A stretch of DNA of 64,000 nucleotides from Mycobacterium sp. 852014-52450_SCH5900713 (GCF_001667075.1 NZ_LZIL01000042.1:62001-126000), one strand, 5' to 3'. Positions 44,539 through 54,900 are shown, numbered from the stretch's first letter. Notes: a model not told the origin generated them from the letters alone. Made by a program: numbers and translations.

Positions 44539-45387
44539 ATGGCTTCAACGACATCGACGTTCGCTCCGATCCTCACCCCATCGCAGGTCGGCGAACTCGT
44601 CATCCAACCCCTGATCCAGCAATCCGTCGCCGGCCAGGTGCTCACCACCATTCCCATCACGACGCACTCGTATCGGGTGCCGCTGGTGACCGCCGACCCG
44701 GCCGCGAGCTGGACGGCCGAAGGCGCCGAAATCACCGCTAGCGATGCGACGCTCGACGAGCTGGAAATCACCCCGTCGAAACTCGCCGCCCTGTCGGTGA
44801 TCTCAACCGAGCTCGCCAACGACAGCACACCGGCCGCAGCACAAGCCGTCGGCGACGGCATCGTCCGCGACCTCACCCGCAAGGTCGACCAAGCGTTGTT
44901 CACCGCCACGACGACAAACGGACCAGGCGGCCTGCCCGGCGTCTCGGGGGTCACCTCCGTCAGCGGCCCGGCCAGCGCCTACACCAACGTGGACCCGTTC
45001 AGCGACGCGATCTACACCTCAGCGCAACACAACGGCGAGATCACCGCGTGGGTCACCAATCCCGCGACCGCGCAAGCCCTGGCGAAGGTCAAGCAATACA
45101 CCTCGGCCGACTCCAACGTCCCGCTGCTGGGTGCAGATCCAACGATGCCGGGTCAACGCCAGATTCTCGGAATCCCGCTGCTCACATCGCCGTACGTCAC
45201 CACCACTAACAACGTGGTGTGGGGCATACCGAAGACCTTCGGGTACTTCATCCTCCGCCAGGACGCCGTGGTCGAATCGGACCGCTCCGTGTTCTTCACT
45301 TCGGATCGCGTTGCCGTGCGGGCGATCCTAAGGGCCGGCTTCGGCTTCCCCAACCCCGCCGCGATCGTCAAGATTGCGACCACCTGA
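44539..45387 (+). CDS. HK97-type major capsid protein
   Basis: 282 aa with the family pattern: an N-terminal arm (STFAPILTPSQVGELVIQPL), stress-adapted beta region (YRVPLVTADPAASWTAEGAE, PSKLAALSVISTELANDS), ...KVDQALFTATTTNGPGGLPG, and a C-terminal P-domain (ILGIPLLTSPYVTTTNNVVWG ... DRVAVRAILRAGF, in parts). No N-terminal delta domain, consistent with a separate scaffold gene upstream. GGAGG precedes the ATG. Codon and base use look like the flanking genes. Confidence 0.85.
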   Translation: MASTTSTFAPILTPSQVGELVIQPLIQQSVAGQVLTTIPITTHSYRVPLVTADPAASWTAEGAEITASDATLDELEITPSKLAALSVISTELANDSTPAAAQAVGDGIVRDLTRKVDQALFTATTTNGPGGLPGVSGVTSVSGPASAYTNVDPFSDAIYTSAQHNGEITAWVTNPATAQALAKVKQYTSADSNVPLLGADPTMPGQRQILGIPLLTSPYVTTTNNVVWGIPKTFGYFILRQDAVVESDRSVFFTSDRVAVRAILRAGFGFPNPAAIVKIATT

Positions 45388-45572
45388 TGACCATGACAAC
45401 GAAGCGCCAGCGACGCACACCAGACAACGACGGCACCACCGTCACCGTCAACGTCAACGAGCCGCACCTCGTCTTCCACGACGGCGAGCAACGCGGCGGC
45501 ACACTGACCGGTGTCCCTACGGGTGTCGCCGAGCACTGGCAACGCCACGGTTGGGCAACCGTCGTCGAATAA
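45387..45572 (+). CDS. Short capsid-adjacent protein (DUF7302-like)
   Basis: 61 aa with VNEPHLVFHDGEQRGGTLTG and VAEHWQRHGWATVVE, the wording of small proteins commonly found after the capsid gene in actinophages. The ATG overlaps the capsid stop (TGATG). Possible head decoration or completion; function not established. Confidence 0.6.
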   Translation: MTMTTKRQRRTPDNDGTTVTVNVNEPHLVFHDGEQRGGTLTGVPTGVAEHWQRHGWATVVE

Positions 45573-45727
45573 CAAGACCGGCGGCGGCACGGGCGTCAAA
45601 CGGGCTTTCAAGCGCACCAGACATCGCGTGCTCCTTTCCCCGCAAGGTTTCGCCAAGACGACCGATATCTGCCATCGGCCCAGCGAAGTCCTGCGCCCTG
45701 CCGCCGCCACACCACCAGGAGACCACC

Positions 45728-46459
45728 GTGCACTTGCCACCTGCGCCACCCTGGATGGCCGACCTACCCGCCTTGCATCACCAGCGCGCCAAGGCATTCC
45801 ACGGGCTGCCCTCCCACGCCGCATCCCATTGGGTGGACGGCAAGCCCATCTTCAGCGTCGACGCGCGCAAGGTGCGAATACTCGCTATCCGGGGCCGCTG
45901 CTGGCTGTGCGGCTATCCACTCGCATCTCCGGGTTACGTGGTCAGCACCGAAACAGACCGGAATGACCTCTATGGCCACCTGTTCTCGCAAGCCTTCGGG
46001 CCGGCACATCACTCATGTGTGCTCTACTCAGCAGCCGCGTGCCCTTTCCTACGCTACCGAAAGTCACGCCGCCGCATCACCGCCCACAGCCCGCGAGGAA
46101 CAGCAACCATAAAGGGCTTCAACCGCTTTGGTGTCTTCTTCCCACCCAGCCCAATTGCGTTCATGGTCTTCGGCTACTGGACAGCCACCGAAACAATCCC
46201 ACTCACAAATCAGGCACATCTCGCGGACCTCTACGAGCAAGCCGTAACCGACGACACCGCAACCAAATTCACCGCCACGCCACGCCTGTACTGGACCGAC
46301 GCTCCCGACGACCTGCGGCGCCTCGCCGCCGAATGGTCACGAGAAAAACAGAGGCTCCAATCATGGGCGCAGACCTCAACCGTGACCATCGACCGACACA
46401 CCTACCGCGGACACGCAATCGACCAACCGCCACACGACCAGCCGGCACTGATCGGCTGA
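45728..46459 (+). CDS. Cys-rich element protein, unknown function
   Basis: About 243 aa. A CWLCGYPL motif and ...HHSCVLYSAAACPFLRY suggest zinc binding; similar Cys arrangements occur in actinobacterial phage and mobile-element proteins of unknown role. AGGAGACC precedes the GTG at 45728; the frame is open further upstream but overlaps the previous gene. After it, transcription enters a 192-base gap. Confidence 0.55.
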   Translation: MHLPPAPPWMADLPALHHQRAKAFHGLPSHAASHWVDGKPIFSVDARKVRILAIRGRCWLCGYPLASPGYVVSTETDRNDLYGHLFSQAFGPAHHSCVLYSAAACPFLRYRKSRRRITAHSPRGTATIKGFNRFGVFFPPSPIAFMVFGYWTATETIPLTNQAHLADLYEQAVTDDTATKFTATPRLYWTDAPDDLRRLAAEWSREKQRLQSWAQTSTVTIDRHTYRGHAIDQPPHDQPALIG

Positions 46460-46593
46460 TACGGGGCCATCAAAGCCCCCTCCGCCCCAGGCCGGACGCC
46501 GGATAGGCACTGATGATTCTGACTTGTACGGTCTGGAGACCTAAAAAGTCCCAGACTCGTAGAAACTCCGAGCGCCAGTACCTTGTCGGTGTC

Positions 46594-46631
46594 CGGGTGC
46601 CCGGTGCCGGGGCCCCCGGGCCGGGCATCCG
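46594..46631 (+). other. GC-rich hairpin before the accessory genes
   Basis: CGGGTGCCCGG (46594-46604) pairs with CCGGGCATCCG (46621-46631), an 11-bp stem with one wobble, enclosing a second small GC hairpin. It lies 20 bases before the next start, in the gap after the phage-like operon. It may end that transcript or control the accessory genes. Confidence 0.45.
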
Positions 46632-46651
46632 TTGGACGCTGAGACAAGGCG

Positions 46652-47203
46652 GTGCGCTTCGATAAGCTCGGTGGAATGTTCATTGGGGAGCAAGACTGGG
46701 AAAGGCTGAGGTCTTACCTGAGCGCCGACTTCCGGCAGGGCCCAGGGGTCGAGCAGGCACCGAAGGTTGTTTTCGCACTGGTTTCGTCGCTGGTCTCGCC
46801 TGACGAGATCGTGACCGGTCATTCCGATTACGTTCCAGCTCAATCGACTACGACGTGGCGGACTTGGATCCTGACTCACACGTCAATCGCTTACGTGGAG
46901 GTCCTCTTCGATGCCGAGTTGTACACATCGGAGGCGGAAAGCCTTCAGGGGCAATACCGCGAGAAGCCGCCGCAGTTGAAGGTGGTGGCAGCGTGGGTGC
47001 GGCCGATGTCTGATGTTTCCGGCTTGGAGATCGAAGCGGTCAGCCAGGTTCTGCTGGACGGTTGGTTCGTATCGCTGGCGCGGCTGCGTTTTCGAGGGCA
47101 TACGGAATTGTTCGACCTGCCCAGTCAGCAGGGTTTGCATGGTGATCAGCGGGTCCGGTCTGACGCCTTCTACCGGGAGCTTCGGGACCGCATCTTCAAC
47201 TAG
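46652..47203 (+). CDS. Accessory protein, unknown function
   Basis: 183 aa, soluble, mixed alpha/beta, with many Trp and acidic residues (GEQDWERLRSYL; TTWRTWILTHTSIAYVEVLF). Not recognised. GTG at 46652; an ATG at 46676 (MFIGEQDW) is in frame and equally possible, neither has a good ribosome binding site. The following small gene starts 20 bases after its stop, so the two may form one functional pair. Confidence 0.5.
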   Translation: MRFDKLGGMFIGEQDWERLRSYLSADFRQGPGVEQAPKVVFALVSSLVSPDEIVTGHSDYVPAQSTTTWRTWILTHTSIAYVEVLFDAELYTSEAESLQGQYREKPPQLKVVAAWVRPMSDVSGLEIEAVSQVLLDGWFVSLARLRFRGHTELFDLPSQQGLHGDQRVRSDAFYRELRDRIFN

Positions 47204-47223
47204 CTGACGTTCTAGGGGGTTTC

Positions 47224-47475
47224 ATGGCTGCTGATGAGGATCAGCTCGAGGAGTGGTGGGGCCGGCTCACCGAGGAGCAACAGACGCTGCTGAAGCAGGC
47301 GGTCCAACGCTATCCCGTGGACTCAGCGATCGTGGGTGTGCTGGTGTCGACGAGATGCCCCATACCCGGTGGTTGGGTGCTCACGTCGTGGACGTCGGTG
47401 CCGGACTCGCAAGCGGTGAGCATCCACGGTGCGCTGGAAGGGTTCATCGAGAGCAAGCTCGACGACGAGAACTAG
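47224..47475 (+). CDS. Small accessory protein, partner of the gene at 46652
   Basis: 83 aa, acidic (MAADEDQLEEWWGRLTEEQQ) with Trp-rich stretches; no known motif. Size and spacing relative to the 183-aa protein resemble an antitoxin/immunity or regulatory partner, but there is no direct evidence. Confidence 0.5.
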   Translation: MAADEDQLEEWWGRLTEEQQTLLKQAVQRYPVDSAIVGVLVSTRCPIPGGWVLTSWTSVPDSQAVSIHGALEGFIESKLDDEN

Positions 47476-47848
47476 GTACGATTGGATGTCACCGCTTGCT
47501 CGTAAATTGACTGTTCTGCCTGTTCGAGCACTGTGATCTACATCACATTATTGACTTTCAGCCCTGTAATTACTAGCGCAAGGCATCCAGCCGCATATAG
47601 GACACCGTCTCGTTGGCCCAGAAGCCTCGCTGAGCGACTAATTTATGCGCGGAGGGGGTAGACGGTGCCCGGCGCCTCAGTGCCTCCTACGTCGGCATTG
47701 AGGGCTGTTTATGCAGGTCAGCAGCGGGAATGCCCGGGCGTGTCGCGTTGTTGACAGAGACGCGAACGGTTCTTACCTTCGCATGTGTAGCTCCCCGCCG
47801 TCCTCCGGGCCTGGCGGGGCTTTTTATATCTGCATAAGGTAATGACCG
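47476..47848. promoter_or_regulatory. AT-richer control region upstream of the NYN gene
   Basis: 373 bases with no convincing gene and a lower GC content than its surroundings in 47500-47590. TTGACA (47751-47756) and TACCTT (47774-47779) are 17 bases apart, a good sigma-A promoter pointing at the NYN gene. A classic terminator follows almost at once (see 47793). Confidence 0.5.
47793..47825 (+). terminator. Rho-independent terminator 24 bases before the NYN gene
   Basis: CCCCGCC (47793-47799) pairs with GGCGGGG (47813-47819), 13-nt loop, then C and TTTTT. Such U-tract terminators are rare in mycobacteria. It is placed just after a good promoter, so it either stops upstream transcripts or acts as an attenuator. 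Confidence 0.7.
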
Positions 47849-48439
47849 ATGACAAATCCAACGGTGGACGTCTTCATCGACTACCAGAATCTCCACCTGT
47901 CCGCCGGCGAGGCCTTTGTCGTTCCCGGTATGCCGCCCCATACCTACTTGATTCACCCCGCGAAGTTCGCCGATGTTCTCATGAAGCGCCGCCAGATATA
48001 TGGCCGCGGTGGAACGGTCCAGAACATCTATGTGTATCGCGGGCAACCCAGCTCGGCGAAAGAGCCCCGCCAGGCGGCCCGCAACAAAGCCCAGAAAGCC
48101 GAATGGGAACGTGACCGACGGGTCAAAGTGGCTACGCGCGCGCTCCGGTATCCCCAAAACTGGCCTACCGATAAGGCCAAAGAGAAAGGTGTTGACGTAA
48201 AGCTGGCGATCGACTTCGCGCGGTGCGCCCTCACTACTAACACCGACACACTGATCTTGGCTTCACGAGATACGGATTTAGTGCCGGCCCTGGAGATGGC
48301 GCTCGACCTCGGGAAGGCTCACATCGAAGTCGCGGGATGGAGCAACACCAGCCGCTTGCGTATTCCGGGTAAGCAGCTCTGGTCCACTTCCCTTAGCGGC
48401 GCCGAATTCACCGCCTGCAAAGACCCGAGACAGTACTAA
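47849..48439 (+). CDS. NYN-domain (PIN-like) putative ribonuclease
   Basis: 196 aa. The NYN/DUF88 fold shows its acidic residues: Asp in DVFIDYQNLHLSAG, Asp in EKGVDVKLAIDFARC, and the LILASRDTDLVPALEMAL segment. Such proteins cut RNA with metal ions and often act in RNA decay, toxin or defence roles. AAGG lies eight bases before the ATG at 47849. As the last gene before attR it is in the usual position for cargo. Confidence 0.82.
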   Translation: MTNPTVDVFIDYQNLHLSAGEAFVVPGMPPHTYLIHPAKFADVLMKRRQIYGRGGTVQNIYVYRGQPSSAKEPRQAARNKAQKAEWERDRRVKVATRALRYPQNWPTDKAKEKGVDVKLAIDFARCALTTNTDTLILASRDTDLVPALEMALDLGKAHIEVAGWSNTSRLRIPGKQLWSTSLSGAEFTACKDPRQY

Positions 48440-48481
48440 CCGAGCCGCAACCCCCTGGTGCGACTTGCTGTGGCCACGCCG

Positions 48482-48526
48482 TGACCACAATCTGACCACA
48501 GTTACAGATAACTACTGTTAACCACA
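48482..48526 (+). repeat. Arm-type integrase sites near attR
   Basis: TGACCACA at 48482-48489 and 48493-48500 with starts 11 bases apart, then a related TTAACCACA at 48518-48526. This mirrors the pair near attL. Confidence 0.6.
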
Positions 48527-48581
48527 GTTGTGCGCTTTCGCACTTGAGCCAGGCTGAGAGTCCATGACCTGCCGCTGGATT

Positions 48582-48631
48582 CGCCTTTGCAAGGCGGGTG
48601 TCAGGGGTTCGATTCCCCTAGGCTCCACAGA
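48582..48631 (+). repeat. attR core: 50-bp copy of the tRNA-Ala 3' half
   Basis: Identical to 38416-38465 and covers the anticodon arm to the tRNA 3' end, but has no 5' half and cannot form a tRNA. It marks the right junction; the original tRNA 3' end lies here. Confidence 0.95.
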
Positions 48632-48986
48632 TCGTGGGCGGACCGACATGCGTCCGCCGCCAGGAAAGGCCAACGGAAACCGTTGACGTAACTCGCGGGC
48701 CAGTTCAATTCAGGCGGGGTTTTGCGTCCCGGATCGATAGCGATCCCGCTAATGTGTAAGCACTGATCGTGTGCCTAATAAAGTCGCATCCGCCGAAAGG
48801 CGGTTGACCTGCGAGGAAACCCCGTCAAACCCCACACCCTGAATATCGACGCCGCAGTAGGCAGCCCGACAACCCAACAGGTCGCTATCCAGCGATAAGG
48901 CAGCCGACAGCGCGACTCCGCCTTTGCTGTGAGGAGGAAACGGCTTTGTTCGGGTCAATATCAAGGGTGCGTGCGCGGGGCGGGCT
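48632..48986. other. Interval between attR and the polyketide synthase
   Basis: 355 bases, no gene believed. A hairpin GGCGGAC/GTCCGCC (48637-48658) just past attR is probably the original tRNA-Ala terminator. A tight CCGCC-GAAA-GGCGG stem-loop lies at 48790-48803. A strong GAGGAGG (48931-48937) is followed by a 19-codon TTG-started frame (48946-49005) overlapping the synthase start. The synthase promoter must lie here. Confidence 0.5.
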
Positions 48987-51900
48987 GTGTCTTCCCACCC
49001 GATAGCCACGCCTGTCGCGGTCATCGGGATGGCGTGCCGCCTGCCCGGAGGCATCGAATCTCCAGAACAGTTTTGGGAGGCGTTGCTGCGCGGCGACGAC
49101 CTTGTCACCGAAATCCCACCGGACCGGTGGGACGCCGACGAGTTCTACGATCCCCAACCCGGTGTGCCCGGTCGGTCCGTCTGCAAATGGGGCGCGTTCC
49201 TCGATGACGTGGCCGGCTTCGACCCGGAGTTCTTCGGCATCACCGACAACGAGGCGACCGCGATGGACCCGCAGCACCGACTGCTGCTGGAAACCTCGTG
49301 GGAGGCCATGGAGCACGGCGGTCTGACCCGCAAGACGCTGGCCGGCTCGCGCACCGGCGTCTTCATGGGACTGATGCACGACGACTACCAATTCGTGCAC
49401 GCCGAGGCCGACGCCCTGGAGGGCCCGTACGGCTACATGGGCAATAGCTTCGCCATGGGTTCCGGGCGCGTTGCGTACACGATGGGGCTGCGCGGTCCCG
49501 CGATGACAGTGGATACCGCCTGCTCGTCCGGCCTTGCAGCGGTGCATATCGCGTGTCGCAGCTTGCACGACGGCGAAAGCGACATGGCACTCGCGGGCGG
49601 CGCCTCGGTGTCGTTCGAGCCGCGCAAATCATGCTCGGGTTCTGCCATCGGAATGCTTTCTGCGACGGGGCACTGCCGGCCGTTCGATATCGCCGCCGAC
49701 GGGTTCGTGGCCGGCGAGGGCTGCGTCGTGCTGTTGCTCAAGCGGCTGCCGGACGCCTTGCGCGCCGGTGACCGAATCTTGGCGGTACTCCGCGGCACCG
49801 CCGCCAACCAGGACGGCCACACGGTGAACATCGTGACGCCGTCACGGGCCGCGCAGGTCGAGGCCTATCGGGCGGCGTTGTCGGCGGCGGATGTGGACGC
49901 CCGCACCGTCGGACTGGTGGAAGCACACGGTCCCGGCACCCCCGTGGGGGATCCCGTCGAATACGCCAGCTTGGCGGAGGTGTACGGCGTCGACGGGCCG
50001 TGCGCCCTCGCGTCGGTCAAGACGAACTTCGGGCACACCCAATCGGCGGCCGGAGCGCTCGGGCTGATGAAGGCCGTGCTGGCGCTGCAGCACGGCGTGA
50101 TCCCGCGCAACCTGCACTTCACGCGCCTGCCCGACCAGATGGCCGAGATCAAGACCAACCTTTTTGTGCCGCAGGCTAATACACCGTGGCCCAGCAACGG
50201 TCAGCGCGGACCACGTCGAGCGGCGGTCTCGTCGTACGGGTTCTCGGGAACCAATGTGCACGCCATCGTCGAGCAGGCGCCCCTGACGCCCGCACCGGGC
50301 GATGCCCCGCCCATCCCCGTGATCGACGGCGCGCTGCTTTTCCCGCTGTCCGCCACATCGCCCGACGGGCTGCGGCAAACCGCGAGGAGGCTCGCGGACT
50401 GGGTCGACAAACACGCGCCGGAGCTTGCGGCATCGGACGTGGCGTACACGCTCGCGCGGCGGAGGGCGCATCGGACGGTGCGCACGGCGGTCATCGCCGG
50501 CACCCTCGGCGAGCTGACCGAAGGTCTGCGCGGGGTCGCCGCCGGCGAGTTCCCGTATCAGCCGGCGGTCGGGCAGGACGACCGGGGTCCGGTCTGGCTG
50601 TTCTCCGGCCAGGGCTCGCAGTGGGCGTCGATGGGCGCCGAGCTGCTCGCGACCGAGCCGGTGTTCGCGGCGACGGTCGCCACGGTGGAGCCGCTGATCG
50701 CCCGGGAATCGGGATTCTCCGTCACCCAAGCGATTTCGGTGCCCGCAACGGTTACCGGGATCGATCGCATCCAGCCCGCGCTGTTCACGATGCAGGTCGC
50801 GCTGGCGGCCACGATGAGGGCCTACGGCGTGCGGCCGGGGGCCGTGATCGGCCACTCGATGGGTGAGGTCGCGGCCGCGGTTGTGGCGGGGGCGTTGGTG
50901 CTGGAGGACGGCGTACGCGTGATCTGCCGCCGCTCGCGGCTGATGGCGACGATCGCCGGCTCCGGTGCGATGGCGTCGGTGGAACTGCCGGCCGAGCAGG
51001 TGCTCCTGGAACTCATGGCTCGCGGCGTCGACGACGTCGTGCTGGCAGTGGTGGCCTCGCCGCAGTCCACGGTGGTCGGCGGCGCCGCGCAGGCCGTGCG
51101 AGATCTGGTCGCCGGGTGGGAGCAGCGCGACGTGGCGGCGCGCGAAATCGCCGTCGACGTGGCCTCGCACTCCCCCCAGGTTGATCCGATCCTCGACGAA
51201 CTGTCCGACGTCCTGGCAGGGCTCGACCCCAGGACACCCGACGTGCCCTTCTACTCCTCGACCGCCTTCGACCCGCGCGAGCAGCCAGTGTGTGACGCCT
51301 GGTACTGGTCGGACAATCTGCGCCACATGGTGCGTTTCGCCGCCGCTGTGCAGGCGGCGTTGGAGGACGGCTACCGGGTATTCGCGGAGTTGGCCCCACA
51401 TCCGCTACTCACCCATGCGGTCGAACAGACTGCGGGCAGCCTCGGTATGCCGCTGGCCGCCCTCGCTGCCATGCGCCGCGAGCAGGAGCCTCGGCACGGG
51501 CTGCGCGGCTTGCTGGCGGATCTGCACAGTGCGGGCGCGGCCGTCGACTTCTCGGTCCTCTACCCCGAGGGGCGGCTGGTGGACGTTCCGCTCCCGTCCT
51601 GGAGCCGCCGCCCACTGCTGCTGAATCGCGGCGGTCAGGATTCGCGGGCACGAGGCGCCTGGACCGTTCCGGTGCATCCACTAATGGGGCCGCACGTGCG
51701 ATTACCCGAGGAACCCGAGCGCCACGTCTGGCAAGGCGAGGTCGGAACCGCGACGCAGCCGTGGCTGGGCGACCACCGCATACACAACGTCGCGGTTCTC
51801 CCGGGGGCGGCGTACTGCGAGATGGCATTGGCCGCGGCGCGCACGATCTTCGGCGAAAAGTCGGAGGTCCGCGATATCACTTTCGAGGCGACGCTGCTCT

Positions 51901-54900
51901 TGGACGCCGAGACTCCGGTCTCCGCGGACGCGTCGGTGAACGCGCCCGGCATCGCCGATTTCGTGGTGCAGAGCTTTCAGGAGCGCAAGCCGGTCCGGCG
52001 GGCGACGGGGGTGCTGCGGGCGCGAGGACGGGAGGACCGTCCAGCCGCCTACGACATTGCGGCCCTGCTCGCGACCCACTCGTGCCGGCTGGATGGCGCC
52101 GTATTACGGCAGCAGTTCGACGACCATGGTTTGCAGTATGGCGCGGCCTTCGCCGGACTGGCCACGGCCTACACCGCGGGCGAGGGCGGCGGGACGGTGC
52201 TGGCGGAGGTCGCGCTGCCCGGCGCCATCCGCTCGCAACACAGCGCCTACGGCATCCACCCCGCCTTACTTGATGCCTGCTTTCAATCGGTTGCGGCGCA
52301 CCCCGCGGCCCGGGTTGCGGGTAGCGCCGGTCTGCTGCTGCCGCTTGGCGTACGCGGTGTTCGGCTCTACGCCCCTACCCGCGGCGCGCGCTACTGCTAC
52401 ACGAAGGTCTCCACGGCCGACGGGGCCGGCCTCGAGGCCGACCTCGACGTGCTTGACGAACACGGGACAGTGCTGCTGGCCGTGAGCGGACTGCAAGTCA
52501 GCACAGGGGCCGCCGAGGGCGCCCATCGCGATCGCGTGCTGAACGAGCGACTCCTGACCATCGAGTGGACACCGCGAGCGCTGCCCGACGTGGAGCACGT
52601 CAGCCGGGAATCATGCTTGCTGATCAGCACTTCCGCCACCGCGGACGTGACGGCGACCAGCCTGGCCGATGCGTTGAAATCCGGGGGAACCGACTGCATC
52701 ACCATGACCTGGCCGCAGCACTGCGATCACCGGGCCAACTCGGAATCGCTGGGTGCGCATCTTGGTGCCCGCGGGGTCGGCGGGGTGGTCATCCTCACCG
52801 GCCCGAAAAACGGCAACCCCGAGGAGGAGTGCGCTGGCCGTGGCGGGGACTATGTGCGGCATCTGGTGCGAATTGCCCGGCAGATCACGGAGATCGACCG
52901 CGAGCCGCCGCGTCTGTACGTCGTAACGCGCAACGCCCAGGCCGTCGTGCCTGGGGACGTGAACAACCTGGAGCAGGCCGGGCTCCGTGGCCTGGTGCGA
53001 GCCATCAACACTGAATATCCACACCTGCGCGCGAGCCAGATCGACATGGACGAAGACACGGACGCCGAGCAACTGGCCAGACAACTGTTGGGGCCTTCGG
53101 ACGAGGACGAGACGGCTTGGCGGAACGGCCAGTGGCACACCGCGCGCGTGACTCCTGGGCCGCTGCGGCCTGAGGACCGGAGAACCGCCGTGGCGGATCA
53201 CCCCCACGACGGGATGCGCATGCAGATCCGGACGCCTGGCGATCTGGAAACGCTGGAACTGGCCGCTTTTCAACGAGTTCCGCCGGGTCGGGGGGAGATC
53301 GAGGTTGCGGTCACCGCATCGAGCGTCAACTTCTCCGACATCCTGATCGCCGCCGGCCAGCACCCTGGTGACGATGGGGATGCACGACAGTTGGGCAGGG
53401 ACTTCGCCGGAGTCGTCACCGCGGTTGGTCCCGAAGTCTCCACCCATCGGGTGGGTGATCTTGTCGGCGGTTTCTCTGCAACCGGTTGCTGGGCAACGTT
53501 TGTCACCTGTGACGCCCGGCTGGCCGCGACGCTGCCACCGGGTCTCACCGCTGACCAGGCGGCTGCGGTGACCACTCCGCACGCCGTGGCCTGGCACGCG
53601 TTACACGATCAGGCCAGGATCGCCACCGGTGACCGGGTGTTGATCCATTCCGCAGCCGGCAGCGTGGGACGCGCGGCGATCGCGATCGCCCACGCCGCGG
53701 GAGCCGAAGTCTTCGCCACGGCCGGCAGTGAGCAGCGGCGTGAGCTGTTGCGCAACATGGGGATCCAGCATGTCTATGACTCCCGTCGCATCGAGTTCAC
53801 GGAGCAGATCCGCCGCGACACCGGCGGATATGGTGTCGACATCGTGCTCAACTCGCTGTCGGGGGCCGCGCAACGCGCGGGCCTCGAGGCGTTGGCCGCC
53901 GGTGGCCGATTTGTGGAAATCGGCAAGCAGGACGTTTGTGCGAACACCCGACTGGAGCTTTTCCCATTCCATCGCAACCTCACCTTCCACTACGTCGATC
54001 TGACGTTGATGTCGCAGAGCCACCCGGAGCGGGTGGGCGGATTGCTTAGCACGGTGTATCGCCTTGTCGCAGAGCATGAGCTGCCGTTGCCGGACATCAC
54101 TCACTACGCGCTCGGAGATGCCACCGCGGCTCTACGCGTGAAAAGCGAGGCGGAGCACACGGGCAGGGTTCTACTCGATATGCCCAAGACCGGTCACACC
54201 AACGTCGTGGTACCGCCCGGTCAGAGCCCGACTTTCCGCAACGACGGCTCATACATCATCACCGGCGGCCTGGGCGGGATCGGGCTCTTCCTTGCCGAAA
54301 AGATGGCCGCGGCCGGCTGTGGCCGCATCGTGTTGAGCTCGCGATCGCAACCGAATGCCAGGGCGTTGGAGACGATCGAACTCATCCGCGCGATGGGCAC
54401 CGACATCGAGGTGGACTGCGGCGACATCGCCGAAGCCGGCACGGCGACGCGCTTGGTGGCGACGGCGACTGCCACCGGCCTGCCGTTGCGGGGGGTGTTG
54501 CACGCCGCCGCGGTATTCGAGAACGCGATGCTCGCCACCACGAGCGACGAGCTGATCGACCGCAACTGGGCTCCGAAGGTATTCGGGGCGTGGAACTTAC
54601 ACCGGGCGACGGCCGCTCTCGCCCTGGACTGGTTCTGCTTGTTCTCCTCGGCGGTAGGTCTGGTGGGCTCGCCCGGACAATCGGCGTACGCCGCCGCGAA
54701 CAGCTGGCTGGACGCGTTCGCGCGGTGGCGCCGAGCCCGCGGCCTTCCCGCCACCGCGATCGGGTGGGCGCTATGGGCCGAGGTCGGCCGCGCCGCCGAG
54801 CTCAGGTCCGCGACCGGCGAAGACGTGGCCCCCGGGCAGGACGGCGAAGGCACCGCGATCGCGCACTGGCGCGACACGGCTTTCACCGCCGACGAGGGCG

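Larger units (their letters stand above)
38416..48631. mobile_element. 10.2 kb tRNA-Ala-integrated phage-like element (putative capsid-encoding satellite)
   Basis: Bounded by perfect 50-bp repeats of the tRNA-Ala 3' half. Contents in order: integrase and repressor (minus strand), then a plus-strand operon of excisionase-like protein, small genes, a DUF2742 protein (family found in phiRv1 and phiRv2), a RecA-like ATPase, more small genes, scaffold-like and major capsid proteins, and accessory genes with a NYN-domain protein. No terminase, portal, prohead protease, tail or lysis gene is seen, so on its own it could not package DNA; dependence on a helper phage is inference. Confidence 0.88.

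Noticed and set aside
47687..48157. 156-aa minus-strand frame overlapping the NYN gene
   Set aside because: Overlaps a well-supported NYN-domain gene and a terminator; no motif.
48582..48631. A second tRNA-Ala gene
   Set aside because: Only the 3' half is present; no acceptor 5' strand or D-arm precedes it. It is attR.
48770..48880. A riboswitch in the PKS leader
   Set aside because: A GNRA-capped hairpin is present but the conserved cores of the riboswitch classes I know were not found.
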